A stretch of 64,000 nt of DNA from Eucalyptus grandis (Eukaryota > Streptophyta > Magnoliopsida > Myrtales > Myrtaceae), in the NCBI RefSeq assembly GCF_016545825.1, contig NC_052612.1, positions 53,241,738 to 53,305,737 of the forward strand, written 5' to 3'. This document shows positions 12,454 to 23,961 of the stretch, one piece after another. Numbering within the stretch: the stretch's first letter is position 1; each line of letters starts with the position of its first letter. The notes under the pieces were generated by a model. It searched no databases. It was not told where the DNA came from and saw only the letters and a program-made list of their open reading frames with translations. A program made the translations under genes and the position numbers.

Positions 12454-12935
12454 GGATTAATATCTTGAAAAACTCCAAACCGATACACTTATGATAAATT
12501 TAATCTAATTTAATTTTTTTGATTATCATAAACCTTAAACTGCTGTATTTTGATAAATTTACTTCAAATTGGTACATTTATAATGAATTTATTCTTTGAT
12601 AGTTTCCGTTAAATTTTACTATCGTTAAAGTAGATAACATGTGACAATTAACTGGTGTATTGGTTTTGGATTTTACTCTTTATTTGTTACAGTTGTATCA
12701 TTTTTGTGGTGTTAATCCAATTTAACAAGAGTGTATTTGTCACAAATATACTAGTTTTGGGTTTTTTACGGTTGAGGTGTAAATTTATCACAAATGTACC
12801 AACTAGGGGTTTTGGTTATTATTTTGGGTAAATTTGTTACAAATATACTAATTTGGAGTTTTTTGCGGTAAAAAAGTTAGTTTTGGGTAAATTTGTCACA
12901 AGTGTATCAGTTTGGGATTTTTCAGGATCTTAACC
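12454..12935. mobile_element. MITE, family 1 (second copy)
   Basis: The ends are inverted repeats of about 45 bases. The left end starts GGATTAATATCTTGAAAAAC and the inverted right end GGTTAAGATCCTGAAAAATC; both continue into ATACACTT. TTA flanks both sides (12451-12453 and 12936-12938), a duplication typical of PIF/Tourist-type MITEs. Internal phrases match the element at 3.38-3.93 kb. Confidence 0.6.
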
Positions 12936-14750
12936 TTAGATTTAAATGATGTTTAAATAACCGATAATTATACATTGCCATGCTATTAGATCGAACAAAA
13001 AGATAGATCATGAGCTGAACATTAGATTAATAACTCCAATGGACGGACCCTAAGTCTTGGCATGATAGCCTTTCTTGCATATATCACAATCGTCGCACGT
13101 CTGGAATCCGAGATTTCGACAGAGTTGGTTGAGCACTCGATTCAGACACGGCAAAATCACAAGAACTCCCCCCCTCAAAATTCATTCGATGCGCGCGGAT
13201 GGGGGAGTCGCGCACGCATCTGTGGGGTCAGATGAGTTGGAGATAAAATACCTCAATCTTATTCACAAGAACAAGGACAAGCACTGCTGTGTTTGGGAAA
13301 GAAATTGAAATAGACCGAGGAACAGCAACATCTGCATCTGCATCATTGACCAAAAGGTGGGGGGGATCTATATTCTATACATGGCTAGAAATCACGATGC
13401 ATTAAAGACACTTCGTCGCCCTCCACTATCTTGTCTTCAAACCCTACATGTCCAGGCTGAGATTCTTGAGGCTTTTTTCTACTGGCCACCCACGAACATG
13501 CCAGATCTGTCTATATCTGAAACTAAGAGCAGAACGATCTGGGGGACAAAGTCCTAGAATAATGTCCCGGACGCAACTCCTGCCCATGTTCTTTATACCA
13601 TCAGCTGCCGTGCGTGTATTCTTATATGCTGGAGAACCTGATTTGTGCTCTCTTTGCCAAATTCCGTTGATGCACGAAACGTGGGGTCGATGAACTTTTC
13701 GTGCGCGACACGAATTTGTCCGCGGCTTGCTTTATTTTGCTGCTGCTGAACATGTTGGTTGGATTCTTTTCTTCCTTCTTCTTTCCCCCCCTTTTCTATG
13801 ACACTCGATGAATGATTTTTCAGAGGGATGAATGATTTACCATGGCCTTCTATCCAATGTCGGACTACATGAATAGTTGCATCGTACAAGGGATGTCTTT
13901 GGGGTCAACCTTTAAGGTCGATACAACGTCAAATTACTTAAGTAATTACTTGACATAAAACAATTATCAACCTATCCATGAACGATCCACAAGCGTTGAA
14001 AATAATTTGTATAGCGAGCCTCTACACTTCCTGTGCTTCATGATATCTGTTTGATAATTAATTTTCCCATTGATAGATGGTTCTGAGGTTCTCATGATAA
14101 TTACTCAATTTTCACTAAAACGAATACGATTAGCAAAATACCGTCAATTCTTTTTCCAATATAGAAAACCATAGGACAGTGAAATCGTCACATCAACCGC
14201 TGCCTACTATTTCAATTTCAACCTACTTAGGTGAAGCTAAAGAACAAAAAAAAAAAAAAAAAAAGGCTATTTAGTCACGGGAGCTGAGTGGGAATTTAAC
14301 CCGTGGTTAGGCCGTCATTTAGAGCTACATAATTCGATAAACAGGAATGGCATTTAGACAAGAAAAATCCCATCAAGGGGAAGAAACGATCGAGAGAAGG
14401 GCAGCTGGCAGTTTTTGATGTTTTTAAATAACACGATAATATAAAATAAAATAAAAAATACTCCAATACTTAGCATAATAATAATAGTATTTAATGTCGG
14501 AACCTCAAGAAAACAAAAGTAGGTTCGCCGAATTCGGTTCGATCTCGTCTTCCTTCTTGTCTCAACTAGTTTTGTAGTAGTAGTCGTCGGCACTTTCTGT
14601 TAAAGTCAGCTTTCCCCACCCCACCCACCCAAAACGTCGCCGTCGCCGCGATGTCGCATCGGCACTTCGAGTTCCGATAGGCTCGGGACGTCACCGCCGT
14701 CAAGCGACCCTTCTCCCCGGTTTTCGCCCCGTGTTCCGGTGCCGGGGTCG
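12936..14750. other. Intergenic DNA downstream of the LRL gene
   Basis: No gene recognised. The part just left of 14750 is probably the 3' untranslated region of the LRL gene. A long A tract lies at about 14247-14264. Confidence 0.4.
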
Positions 14751-16633
14751 TCACGGCTTGGAGACGGAGGCGTTGTCCTTGCCGGAGGACCCCCGTCGAG
14801 GCCGGGGCCATTGCCGAGGGTCGCCGTCGACTGGACGGTCAGGACCGACGCGCTGGGAGATGTGGGCCCCTCGCCGCCGGGCCTGAGGGCCGTGTTTTGG
14901 GCGCGGGAGTTGGCGCCGGCGGCCGCGGGGTGGTTCCTCGTCCGGTGAGACGTGTTGGCGGTGGATATGGTGGTGGCGAGGGATATGGGCATGAGGCAGA
15001 GCCCCTTGCCTTGCAGGTACTGCATGGCCGACCCCATGTCCTCCTCCATGAGCCTGGCCACCTGGTGCTCCGCCGCCGTCACGCCCTCGCCGGCCGGCGC
15101 CCCCTGGTTGCCGCCGCTACTGCCGTTCCGCCCCAGGGCCCCGCCGTTCGCGCCCGCTTGGATGCTGTCGCCGCCTCCCCCTAGGAAACCACCGTACGAA
15201 TTCTTAATTTTATATTCAAAAAAACGGATCGCGCATTCAATTTAAATATAGATAATTGGAAAAAGGGAGGCACGCGTGCTGTTTCTGGGATTGTCGTTTT
15301 ATGTTCGATTGACAACTGGCGACTTAATGATGTCCTTGTCGAATGCTCACGACCTGTTTTATCTCAGCAAGCAAAGGAAATCTGGTCTTACCCCCAATTA
15401 ATTTAAATTTCCTTTTTATATTTCCTAATTTTCCGAATAATTTTCTTTTCTGTTGGGAAATATCGGGAGAGAAATAGAAATTTTTACCTCGGACATGGCG
15501 GCCATGAGCGGAGCCATCGCAGCTGCACCCCCAGCCGACTCATGCTCAGCACCTGCTCCCTCCCCCCAAAAAGAAAAAGAGAAAAAGAAGAAATTCATAT
15601 TAAAAAGATATAAACTCCATTTCACTAATTCCAAAATTCAATCGAGATTGGAATTTTCTCAAAAAAAGAAAATGGAGAAAAAGAGAGAGAACCTTGACTT
15701 GGAGCTGCAAGAACTTCACGTAGTCTATGATCTCATCCAGCATCGAGGCCTTGTCCGTCTGTCGCCAATTACCATTTTACCAAAAAAATGGGCTCCAATT
15801 ATCAACTCGAGAAATCAGTAATTAGTAGATAATAATTTATTAAGATCTAACTTTTTTGGGGCAACTAATTAATATCCGTCCGATCAATACGGCGACCGCA
15901 AGTGCACCCGGTGGGGCCCGCCTCTAATTTTCCGAACGCACGGAAAGACACGCAAAAGAAAAAAAACAGAGGCCGACTTGGCAGTGACCCGCCCCCGCGA
16001 TCGACACGCGTCGTCCTAAGACGTGCCCTTGCGAATTCCCCATTTTGTCCTCGAGGCGTATATTTTCGCCAAACGGTGACGTCATAAATCGACGAAAGGT
16101 TTTAGAGGGGAAATGTTCTGACCTTGTTGCCGTTGGGGACCAGCTCCTGGAGAGATCTCATTCTCTCCGCGATTCGCTCTCTGCGTAGCTGCAACAAATT
16201 CCAAAGGGAGCAAATTAAAAAAAAAAATTAAATGAAATATATTGGATTTCGATTATAATAGAATTAGAAAGATGGGGAAAATGGGAAAATTTGGTGGAAA
16301 ATTCAGTTCATTTTTCGGCGTGTGGTGGAAAATTTGGTTGACGAGAAAAAAAGGTGGAAAAAAAAACAAAAGAAAGAGGGAATGTGGGATTTTTACTCTT
16401 TCGGCGATACTGTGGGGATCCGTAGCCTGGCCCCTCCTAGCCCTCACCCTCTGCTGCTTCGGCTGGGCCGGGGCCGCGCCGCCGCCGCCCGTCGACGCGC
16501 TCGCCGCCGCCCCCGCCGCCGCCTGAGCGGTGAAATTCGGCGGGGCCTGTGTCGCCTCCCTGCGAGACGGTTGCAGAGGACGAACGGAGAGAAAAGATCA
16601 GACTTTTGGTCTCTGAAGAATTCAGTTGTTCAA

Positions 16634-16676
<43 letters not shown>

Positions 16677-17415
16677 TGCCTGAGGAGGGTGAAAGAGCTG
16701 AGCCGGGTTCGGAGCCTGGCCCGACGACGCGTGCAGCGGCCCGGCGAATCCGTTGTACAGAGACTGTACGGAGCCACCGCCGTGCCCTCCTCCACCCTGC
16801 AGAGTCGAAATCGAATCCCGTAAAGATGTGATTTTTCGACGTCGAATTTCGAAGACGACCCGATCGCGCCGAAGAAATCGAACTGAAGTTTCGTGGGTGA
16901 GCACGATTTTCGATCGACCGGAATCCTCCGGGATCAAAATCCCAACTTTTTCTTTGCTCTCGTGAAAACAGAGCAGAAAAACAACTAGTCAACGGAGGCG
17001 GCGAACCTACCTGACCCGAACCGTCGACGACGTCGTGGGGAGCCAGCAACATCTGGTGCTGCTGGTGCATCATCATCGCCGCCTTCGACCCGCCATTGCC
17101 GATCTGTTGGTGCCTCAGCCTGGAGGCCAGGATCGCCGCCGCCGGCTCGTCGAAGCGGGGGAACCCGAGGCCGGGGGCCCCGTGCTTGTGGGCCGCCGCC
17201 GCCTCCGCGTCGGCGGTCAGGTCGATGGGGTGGTGGTCGTCGGCATTCGCGGGGGCGAGGTCGGGCCACGGGGGGAGGGAGGAGGAGAGCATCACCTGGT
17301 CGAAGAAGTCGTCGCCGGCGGCGGCGTGGAGGTCGTGGAGGGAGATTTGGGAGGAGCCGAGGAGGGAGTTGAGGCCCTGAATCATCTCCCTGGAGGACGG
17401 CGGAGGAGGCTGCAT
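14751..17415 (-). CDS. LRL3: bHLH transcription factor, LRL group (LJRHL1-like; bHLH66/69/82)
   Basis: Nuclear DNA-binding protein; LRL proteins act in root-hair development. Exons: 17415-17011, 16796-16680, 16555-16397, 16188-16123, 15758-15693, 15552-15488, 15180-14751. The basic region ([16 protein letters not shown], then [10 protein letters not shown]), helix 1 ([11 protein letters not shown]) and helix 2 ([19 protein letters not shown]) are intact, with the basic helix split across exons 3 and 4 and helix 2 on exon 5. The N-terminus has the LRL-type SLYNGFAG motif; the last exon has the family block [20 protein letters not shown] and ends ASVSKP. Exon 3 is in frame only from the second of two adjacent acceptors (16555). 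The frame breaks three times, at C runs 15528-15532, 15177-15181 and 14790-14794; one extra C in each restores a protein of about 436 residues. Read literally, translation stops early in the last exon. Intron 2 seems to use a GC donor. The symbol rests on family and synteny. Confidence 0.9.
16636..16671. repeat. GA microsatellite in LRL intron 2
   Basis: About 18 GA units lie eight bases inside the apparent donor of intron 2. On the gene strand it is a CT tract. Confidence 0.9.
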
Positions 17416-18674
17416 CGTCGCGTGCTCTGAACGAAGGAGGAAGGAGGAAGGAGGAAGGAGGAAGGAGGTTGCGTTGGGTTGTGGGAGAGAGAGAAAGGAA
17501 GGAAGAAACGAGGGACGAACTTTCTCGGATTCGAATGTTTCTTCTTATGGGGCTGTTCCGTCGAGTCGTGTCCTCCCGGCCCGTGACGTCATCATTTTAG
17601 AAAAATGGATTTCATCTCACATGATAAATCTTTTTTTTTTTTGGGTACCAGCTGGATCGATTCTCGACTGGTTTTTTAGGGTGGCCCGTGATTTTATGTT
17701 TTATTCCTTCGTAAAAATGTGTTGTTAAATCGATAACACAATTGGTGAGTCCAATTGGATGGAGAATTAAATCATTTGGGATTGTTCTCTACTTTTTTTC
17801 CTTTGCTTTACGGATTCGCTTTTCGTCTGAAGTGGTTGGTTCTGTGCAGAATTGGTATAGGATGAAGAAAGCAAATGTGATTAAGGAAGTCTAAAAAGGG
17901 TCTAGTTATTCATGAAATGAATTGGTATGGAAGAATAATAACAAATGATAATTTAGGAAATCCAAAAGTGAAAGATAAGAGTGTTTTGACTTACATATTT
18001 AGATAAGGAATCAGTTCGAAGAATGAGCACAGCCTAATTAATTATTCAAAAGAAAATTATACAACTCAAAGTATATTTCTTTTGTGGAAAATGAGTGATT
18101 TAGAATATAACTTTTTAAAAATGATTTGCTTGCATCGTTTACAAAAATAAACAAATGAAAAATATATTCATCATTTACAAAAATATTTAGATATAAATTA
18201 TTATCGATAATGAAAATATTTTCTATTGACTAATTAATTCAAGCAATACAAGTGATTATTTTTAAGAAAGCAATTTCCAAATTATTTATTTTTCGCGAAA
18301 CAAAAAAACCTAAATGAAAAATTAGTCTAAAAGTTGATAGGGAATATGTATGTTTGTTCTCATTTCAAGAGCTAAAGCAACATGATATGATTGAATTTAT
18401 GTTATATTTTAGGACTGATTATAACCATAAATCACACGTCAAGAAATCAATGAAACCCTCCCTCACAAAACATAATATGGACATGCATATTGACCTTATA
18501 TATTTTTTTAAAAAAGGGAAAATACTAAAAACTTGCATAAGTTTCACTCCATGATGAAAAAACATACATGTATTTTCAAAATAATTAGTTACATACCTCA
18601 TTTCGCAAAAATTGTCCACCTATTTACAACGTTACCATATCACTCTCCAACATACCCACACCATACAAGCATAG
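17416..18674. other. LRL upstream region
   Basis: The LRL promoter and leader should lie here. GGAAGGA-type repeats occupy about 17427-17466, in the leader or promoter. I found no clear TATA box. Beyond about 17.7 kb it becomes AT-rich with no gene seen. Confidence 0.4.
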
Positions 18675-19085
18675 TGGGAAAAGTACAATAAAAATCCTAA
18701 ATCTATTACATAAATACCGTTTCAATCATAAACCTTGAAATTGGATCAATTTAACTCTTGAACTTTTTATAGTTGCATCAATTGAGTTCATCTAATCAAT
18801 TTTAACTTGAAATCGTTGACACTAGCAATAATCGTCCTAGTGGCACAACCAGCATTGACATTACCAACCAAAATGGATAAAAAAATTTTTTTTAAATTTG
18901 TCAACATCATTACTAGTTGAGTATGTAGAATGACCATCATCTATATTAGTAATTTCCAACCAAAACTGATTAGATGGACTCAATTAATACAAATGCAAAA
19001 TGTTTAGAGTTAAATTGTTATATTAAAATGTTTAAAACTGAATTGATATTTACAATAGGTTTATGATTTTTTTAGTACTTTTTCC
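18675..19085. mobile_element. MITE, family 2
   Basis: The left end GGGAAAAGTACAATAAAAAT matches the inverted right end GGAAAAAGTACTAAAAAAAT, and the match continues loosely for some 50 bases into a region containing CAATTTAACTC. There is no coding frame. The element at 20.2-20.8 kb has related ends. Confidence 0.55.
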
Positions 19086-20225
19086 AAGCAAACCTTTATA
19101 TATATCTCACTAGTGCCCCGGCTCTTTCTCTCTCGCTTTGTTTTCTACACCTCTCTATCTCTAATGTCTTTTCGATCTCCTTTGACCTCGAGCTCTTGTC
19201 GTGGATGTGCCATCTTTGAGGTCTCGTGGCTATGGTCACCCCAAGTCCGAGTTCCCAACCACGGTCCAAACCTTGGCATCTTGCAGCAGAGGCGTAGAGG
19301 GGAGTCGATTGTGGCAAAGGCCGTGGTGGGACTGGAGGTCGTGTGGTAGAGTTAGGGGCTCGGAATGTAGGCAAAGAATTGTAGGGGAGTTTGGTGGTTC
19401 GGGGTGTAATTTGGTCTTTTCAAAGTAGAGATTTTGTTTAGAGGTAGCAAATTGGTACCATTAAAAACTAATATTTTTTTCATTAGATAAAAAAAAAAAT
19501 GAGGCATGTTTTTCCTATACAAGAAATCTCCAAGAAACCTAAAAATTGTTTTGGGGGGTGTGCTTGCATGTTGCTATTACTATCATCACTGCCTCAAATT
19601 CATCAAATCAAAAACCCTAGAATAGGCCCTCAAATCCTTCAAAATTTGCCTTCCCCATGCAAGTATTTTTTGCTTGTTTTAGGTCTATTTCAGAGCAATA
19701 TCTTCTCACATTCTCAATCTCACCACATGAATGATTTTTTCTCCTTTTTATATGGGGAAAAATGGAATTAGAGACGGAAGCAAAAACCAAGGAGATGGCC
19801 AGGGAGATAACAAAGCATTGCACCTCCCATGCACGAGCGACCCAAATCAAATATCAATTCCATTCTCCACATGGACTCTTTAATGATGGCCTCCTAATTT
19901 CTAAAATAGATTGTATTCTTACATTATCTTTTTCCCCTGAAATGCCGGGTCTAAATTAAAGGTGTCATTAAATAAATGAAGAAAGAAAGAAAGTGAAGCC
20001 CTCCGGCTCGACCCTGACTTACAATTCTCAAAGAAAACCTGGGAGGTTTACAGGTCTGTCATCAGTTAATGTTTCAGAGAATCAAGATTGACTTTGTTTG
20101 CGTTGACTAACAAAAGGAAACAGTCAGGATTTTTCGTAATCCCATGATTAAATGTATGAAACCAACGAGTTGGTATTAAGTAGAGACACTGAGAGGTAAG
20201 TTTTACATAACTAGTGCTCTTATAT

Positions 20226-20822
20226 AATTACTAAAAAAGTTTTGGATTTATTGTACTTATGCCAACTTAATCATAAACTTTTCAATTTGATCAATTTAAT
20301 TCTAAACATTTTGATATTTTGATAATGAAATTATTATGGTCAATTTTTAAGGAAAATCACAAACATAAGTGCCGCTCATCTTACTTTGCATGGTTGGTAC
20401 TGATGTAGAACTTTTTGCAAATTTTAAATAACTTTTATCAATTTTTTTTTCATTTTTTCTTCTTTTCTTTTGTTCTTTTTTTTTTCTTTGTTGTTAGTCA
20501 GAGAGGGAGAGGGGTTGGGCAAGGGCATCTCGACCCTCACCTGTAGCAACCACCGTCAAGGCTGCAAGCCAGTGGAGAGTAATAAAAACAACAAAAAAAG
20601 GAAAAAAATAAAATAAAGAAATTATGGAATTTTCTATGTTAGGGCTGGCCTTATCCTATAAGATAACTGGTATCCACGCTGGTGATTGCATACGGAAATT
20701 GATCTAGAGGACCACATTGATAAATTGTTAAAAAATTTATGACTAAATAGACTCAATTAAAATGTTTAGAACTGAATGTGCATATTTATTATAATTTTCC
20801 AATGTTTTTGGTAATTTTCTCC
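20226..20822. mobile_element. MITE, family 2 (related copy)
   Basis: The left end (ACTAAAAAAGTTTTGGATTT) and the inverted right end (ACCAAAAACATTGGAAAATT) are similar. Phrases such as ATCAATTTAATTCTAAACAT echo the copy at 18.7 kb. The boundaries are approximate. Confidence 0.4.
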
Positions 20823-22793
20823 TTTTATACAATAACATGCGAACATGTTTAGACAAGAGAATTCTATGCGAAAGTCTCCTCCTTAAATTGACTCTAAATT
20901 GCAAAAAAGTTAACTAAAGACTTAACATATGAATTAAAATTTCCCTAAACATAGATAGAGTTCGATTATCTTTTAGAGGGTGTAGGTGTAGGTGTGTGTC
21001 TCCTTATCTTCTACCAATCACTATCACCACTTTTTCTTAGAGTCCCAATGTATCCTCTCACTCTCCCTTTACACATCATTCCACCCAATGGAGTCCACAA
21101 CCTAAGTCAACATAAAAATCCAAAATTCATATTATATGATGCACGCGCAGGTAATAATTATCTTGTTTGCTCATTGTATGGTGTCCCAAGTCCTTGATGA
21201 AGCTTAGATATAGACACATGCATTCCACCCGTGACATAAAAATCAATCTCAAGCCCTACACTTAGCTTGGGAAATTGGTATGATTCTCTCTTGGAAAACT
21301 TGGCTGATTCATAGATAGACTCAATGACACGACAAAACGTTCCAATGATTAAGGGATTCCGTGTCCCTTCAAGAATTAGAAAAGCTCTAATAAGACAAGA
21401 CAAATAGAAATATTTAGAAACCACAGTCCAATCAAATTTTTTTTTTTTTTGCTGTGGTTCTAGAATTATATGATGATCATCAATGGGAGTGCACCCACTC
21501 GATATGATTACAATGACTTCCATCTAAACAGTTACGGTCATGTTAGAGTTGAACATTACCTTGAATTGTTCGAAAGGTACGAGGTTGTTTGATAATGGTA
21601 GATAATATTATAATATCTTAACCTAGTTTACGAAATCATGCTTCACAAAACCCTTTCAACGATAGGATTTCGTTAATGAGTGCACTAAGAGCATTAGTTA
21701 ATCGACTAAATAAAAAAAAGCTTGTATTGCACTATATTGGCTCGTACTGTGTGTGATCAATATCTTAAGAAATGAAATGTTTCTCGTATAGGATACTCAC
21801 AATTGTCCGGAGAATCAATAAGGATCCTAGATAAAAATATATATGGTTTTGACTTTTTAGACAGCTGATGTGAAGTTTCGCTTCACAAAACTACATGCTA
21901 TTGCAAGGATTTTTAATTGAGATTCCCTCTTTGACTTTTTATTTTTGAAGATAGTTTAGAAGTCATTCTCTGTTATTTGACTCTCAATTACATAAGACGA
22001 AAGGAACAGATTAAATCGCTTCAGCCAATGGCTATGCCCTAAAGTGCTGTCCTGCAAGCAGGGTTTCATTGAATAATCTGGTCGGCTTGGGACAGCAGAT
22101 GAGACCGCCCCATCAACTCTGTTTTCAGTGTCACAAGCTGAGTACGAATTGCAGAGAGACAGAGAGGGATAGAGACAGCAAGCCATCGTTATATGTCAAA
22201 CCTAATCCATCTGCTGCGTAATTAACAGCAGATAGGATTTGACCAAGTTTATAAATTCCCAAAGCTAAGTTCCAAAGTCAAAACGGGAGAATAGTATGGC
22301 GCACTTCGAAGGGGTATCAAAGCGCGTCCGCAACAGTTCACCAGCTCAACAGAAGCAATGTCTGTAGCAAAGGGTGAGGAGGGAGCTCTTTCTTGATGAT
22401 TACAGTTCACGAGTCAGTTCTTGAACAATGTAAGATGAGATCCACGTCAGATCGCTGCGATAAAGAAGGAAATTTCTGTCCGTACTTGTAAAGATTTCAT
22501 GTACTATGATTCACCATGCTTATCACATAACCACAGTATTGGTTAAATGAATCGATCCCGCATATCTTTTTTGCGCTTATATGGTCAACGGCTGCATTGG
22601 ACCAAAAAGGAAGATGAAAAAGTTGATGGAAGGTTTTCTCTTTTTTCTTAGCCCAAGAGAGCCGGGTCTAAGTTATCAGAAAATATTAAGTGGACATCTT
22701 ACATTGTGATCTAGTGATGATCATAATTCAAAGTTCATATTAGATCTGTTTGGTAGTAAGGGTTTTTTTTTTGTTTTTTTTTTATTAATAATG
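20823..22793. other. Intergenic, no gene seen
   Basis: AT-rich DNA with isolated short frames (20994-21197, 21158-21523, 21956-22186) that show no recognisable domain or splice pattern. Confidence 0.45.
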
Positions 22794-22861
22794 CTTATGT
22801 TCCTTCTGTTTTTTTTTTTTTTTTTTTTTTTTTTTTGGGTAAAACTTATGTTCCTTCTGTT
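22794..22861. mobile_element. Near-pure poly(T) insertion with 17-bp direct repeats
   Basis: CTTATGTTCCTTCTGTT occurs at 22794-22810 and again at 22845-22861. Between the copies there is only a T run of about 26 and GGGTAAAA. Read on the minus strand this is TTTTACCC followed by a poly(A) tail, flanked by a target-site duplication: what LINE machinery leaves when it inserts an RNA truncated almost to its tail. Confidence 0.6.
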
Positions 22862-23961
22862 ACTAACATGATATTAACAAAATATTTAAAGCTTCCCGTT
22901 TTACGTTAGCTTTGTCCATTCTGGTCAAGTGGGATAATTTATAGCACACAACGATGTACTTTACGAGTTGGCTCAGGATTTCAACTCTGGAGCTCAGAAT
23001 TTATCTTAAAAATCACATTTTATGTGCCAAGTTAAGAAGGGTTGACAAAAAATGATGGATTCATTCAAAGATGACATGAAGACACCGGTAGAAAAAGCAT
23101 GTATGCCAAGCTTGCTGATTGGCTAATTCAAAGTTCCGTACGGATTTTATATAAATCCCACGAGATACAATGGTTCCGGATTCATTTTTATGCATATCAA
23201 TCAACAAGATGTTGGTTTTGGATGGTAATACAGTTTTCTCCAAATGTTAAAGGTGATTAGTGGACTCGTCAAGTCGTGCGAAACACGTTGCCAAAACTCA
23301 AGCCAATAGTACAGATAAGCACATCGTCAAAACTCATAAGAATAATCACAGCACCTTGTAATCCTAATTTGGGTTGGTAAGACTTACTGTACCATTTTGA
23401 GTGCTCTAATTACCAAAATTTGTTAAAATCTTAGAAGAAAATTCCGAAAAAACACCCCAGGTTAGGCACCTTTTATTTATCGAATGACCTCCCAAGCCTG
23501 TCTTGAAAGTGGGTCACCGTGTTCCAAGTAAACCCACCACCTCGTTGCTGATGATAAGAAGGAACTCCCGACGAAGATGTGATGTGCATGCATGCATTGT
23601 TGGCTCACAGCCCGTGAATATTCAATACTGCACAAATATTACTTCTAGTTGAATTCGTCTAAAAGACTCCACGATAGCCAACTTGAAAGGCATACCGACT
23701 GAATCAAGCATCAAACGTAAAACACCTATCTGAAAGGATGGGATGCAGAGTTCTGAGCTTCCAAATCATATGGTTGTGAAGGGATCTTCATGAAAAATGG
23801 ACTGAATTGGAAAATTTTTCAAACTTGATAATTTGATACATCCCTCACAGTTGAGCAGAAACTGGTCAAAAATAAGACATGGTTCAACTATAACCATCAC
23901 AAAACCTCGGAGCATTCAACTAAGGAAAGCCTCTCTTCGACTAAAAGAGCTTTCATACTTC
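22862..23961. other. Region downstream of RPS12
   Basis: It probably includes the RPS12 3' untranslated region next to 23961. Nothing else is recognised. Confidence 0.4.

Noticed and set aside
14606..15082. A 158-codon minus frame ending GGWGGES as the LRL C-terminus
   Set aside because: The family ending ASVSKP followed by a stop lies one frame over at 14751. The long tail is read-through after the frame break.
17416..23961. Searched for an RTF2 gene expected from Arabidopsis gene order
   Set aside because: No RTF2-like exon was recognised on either strand.
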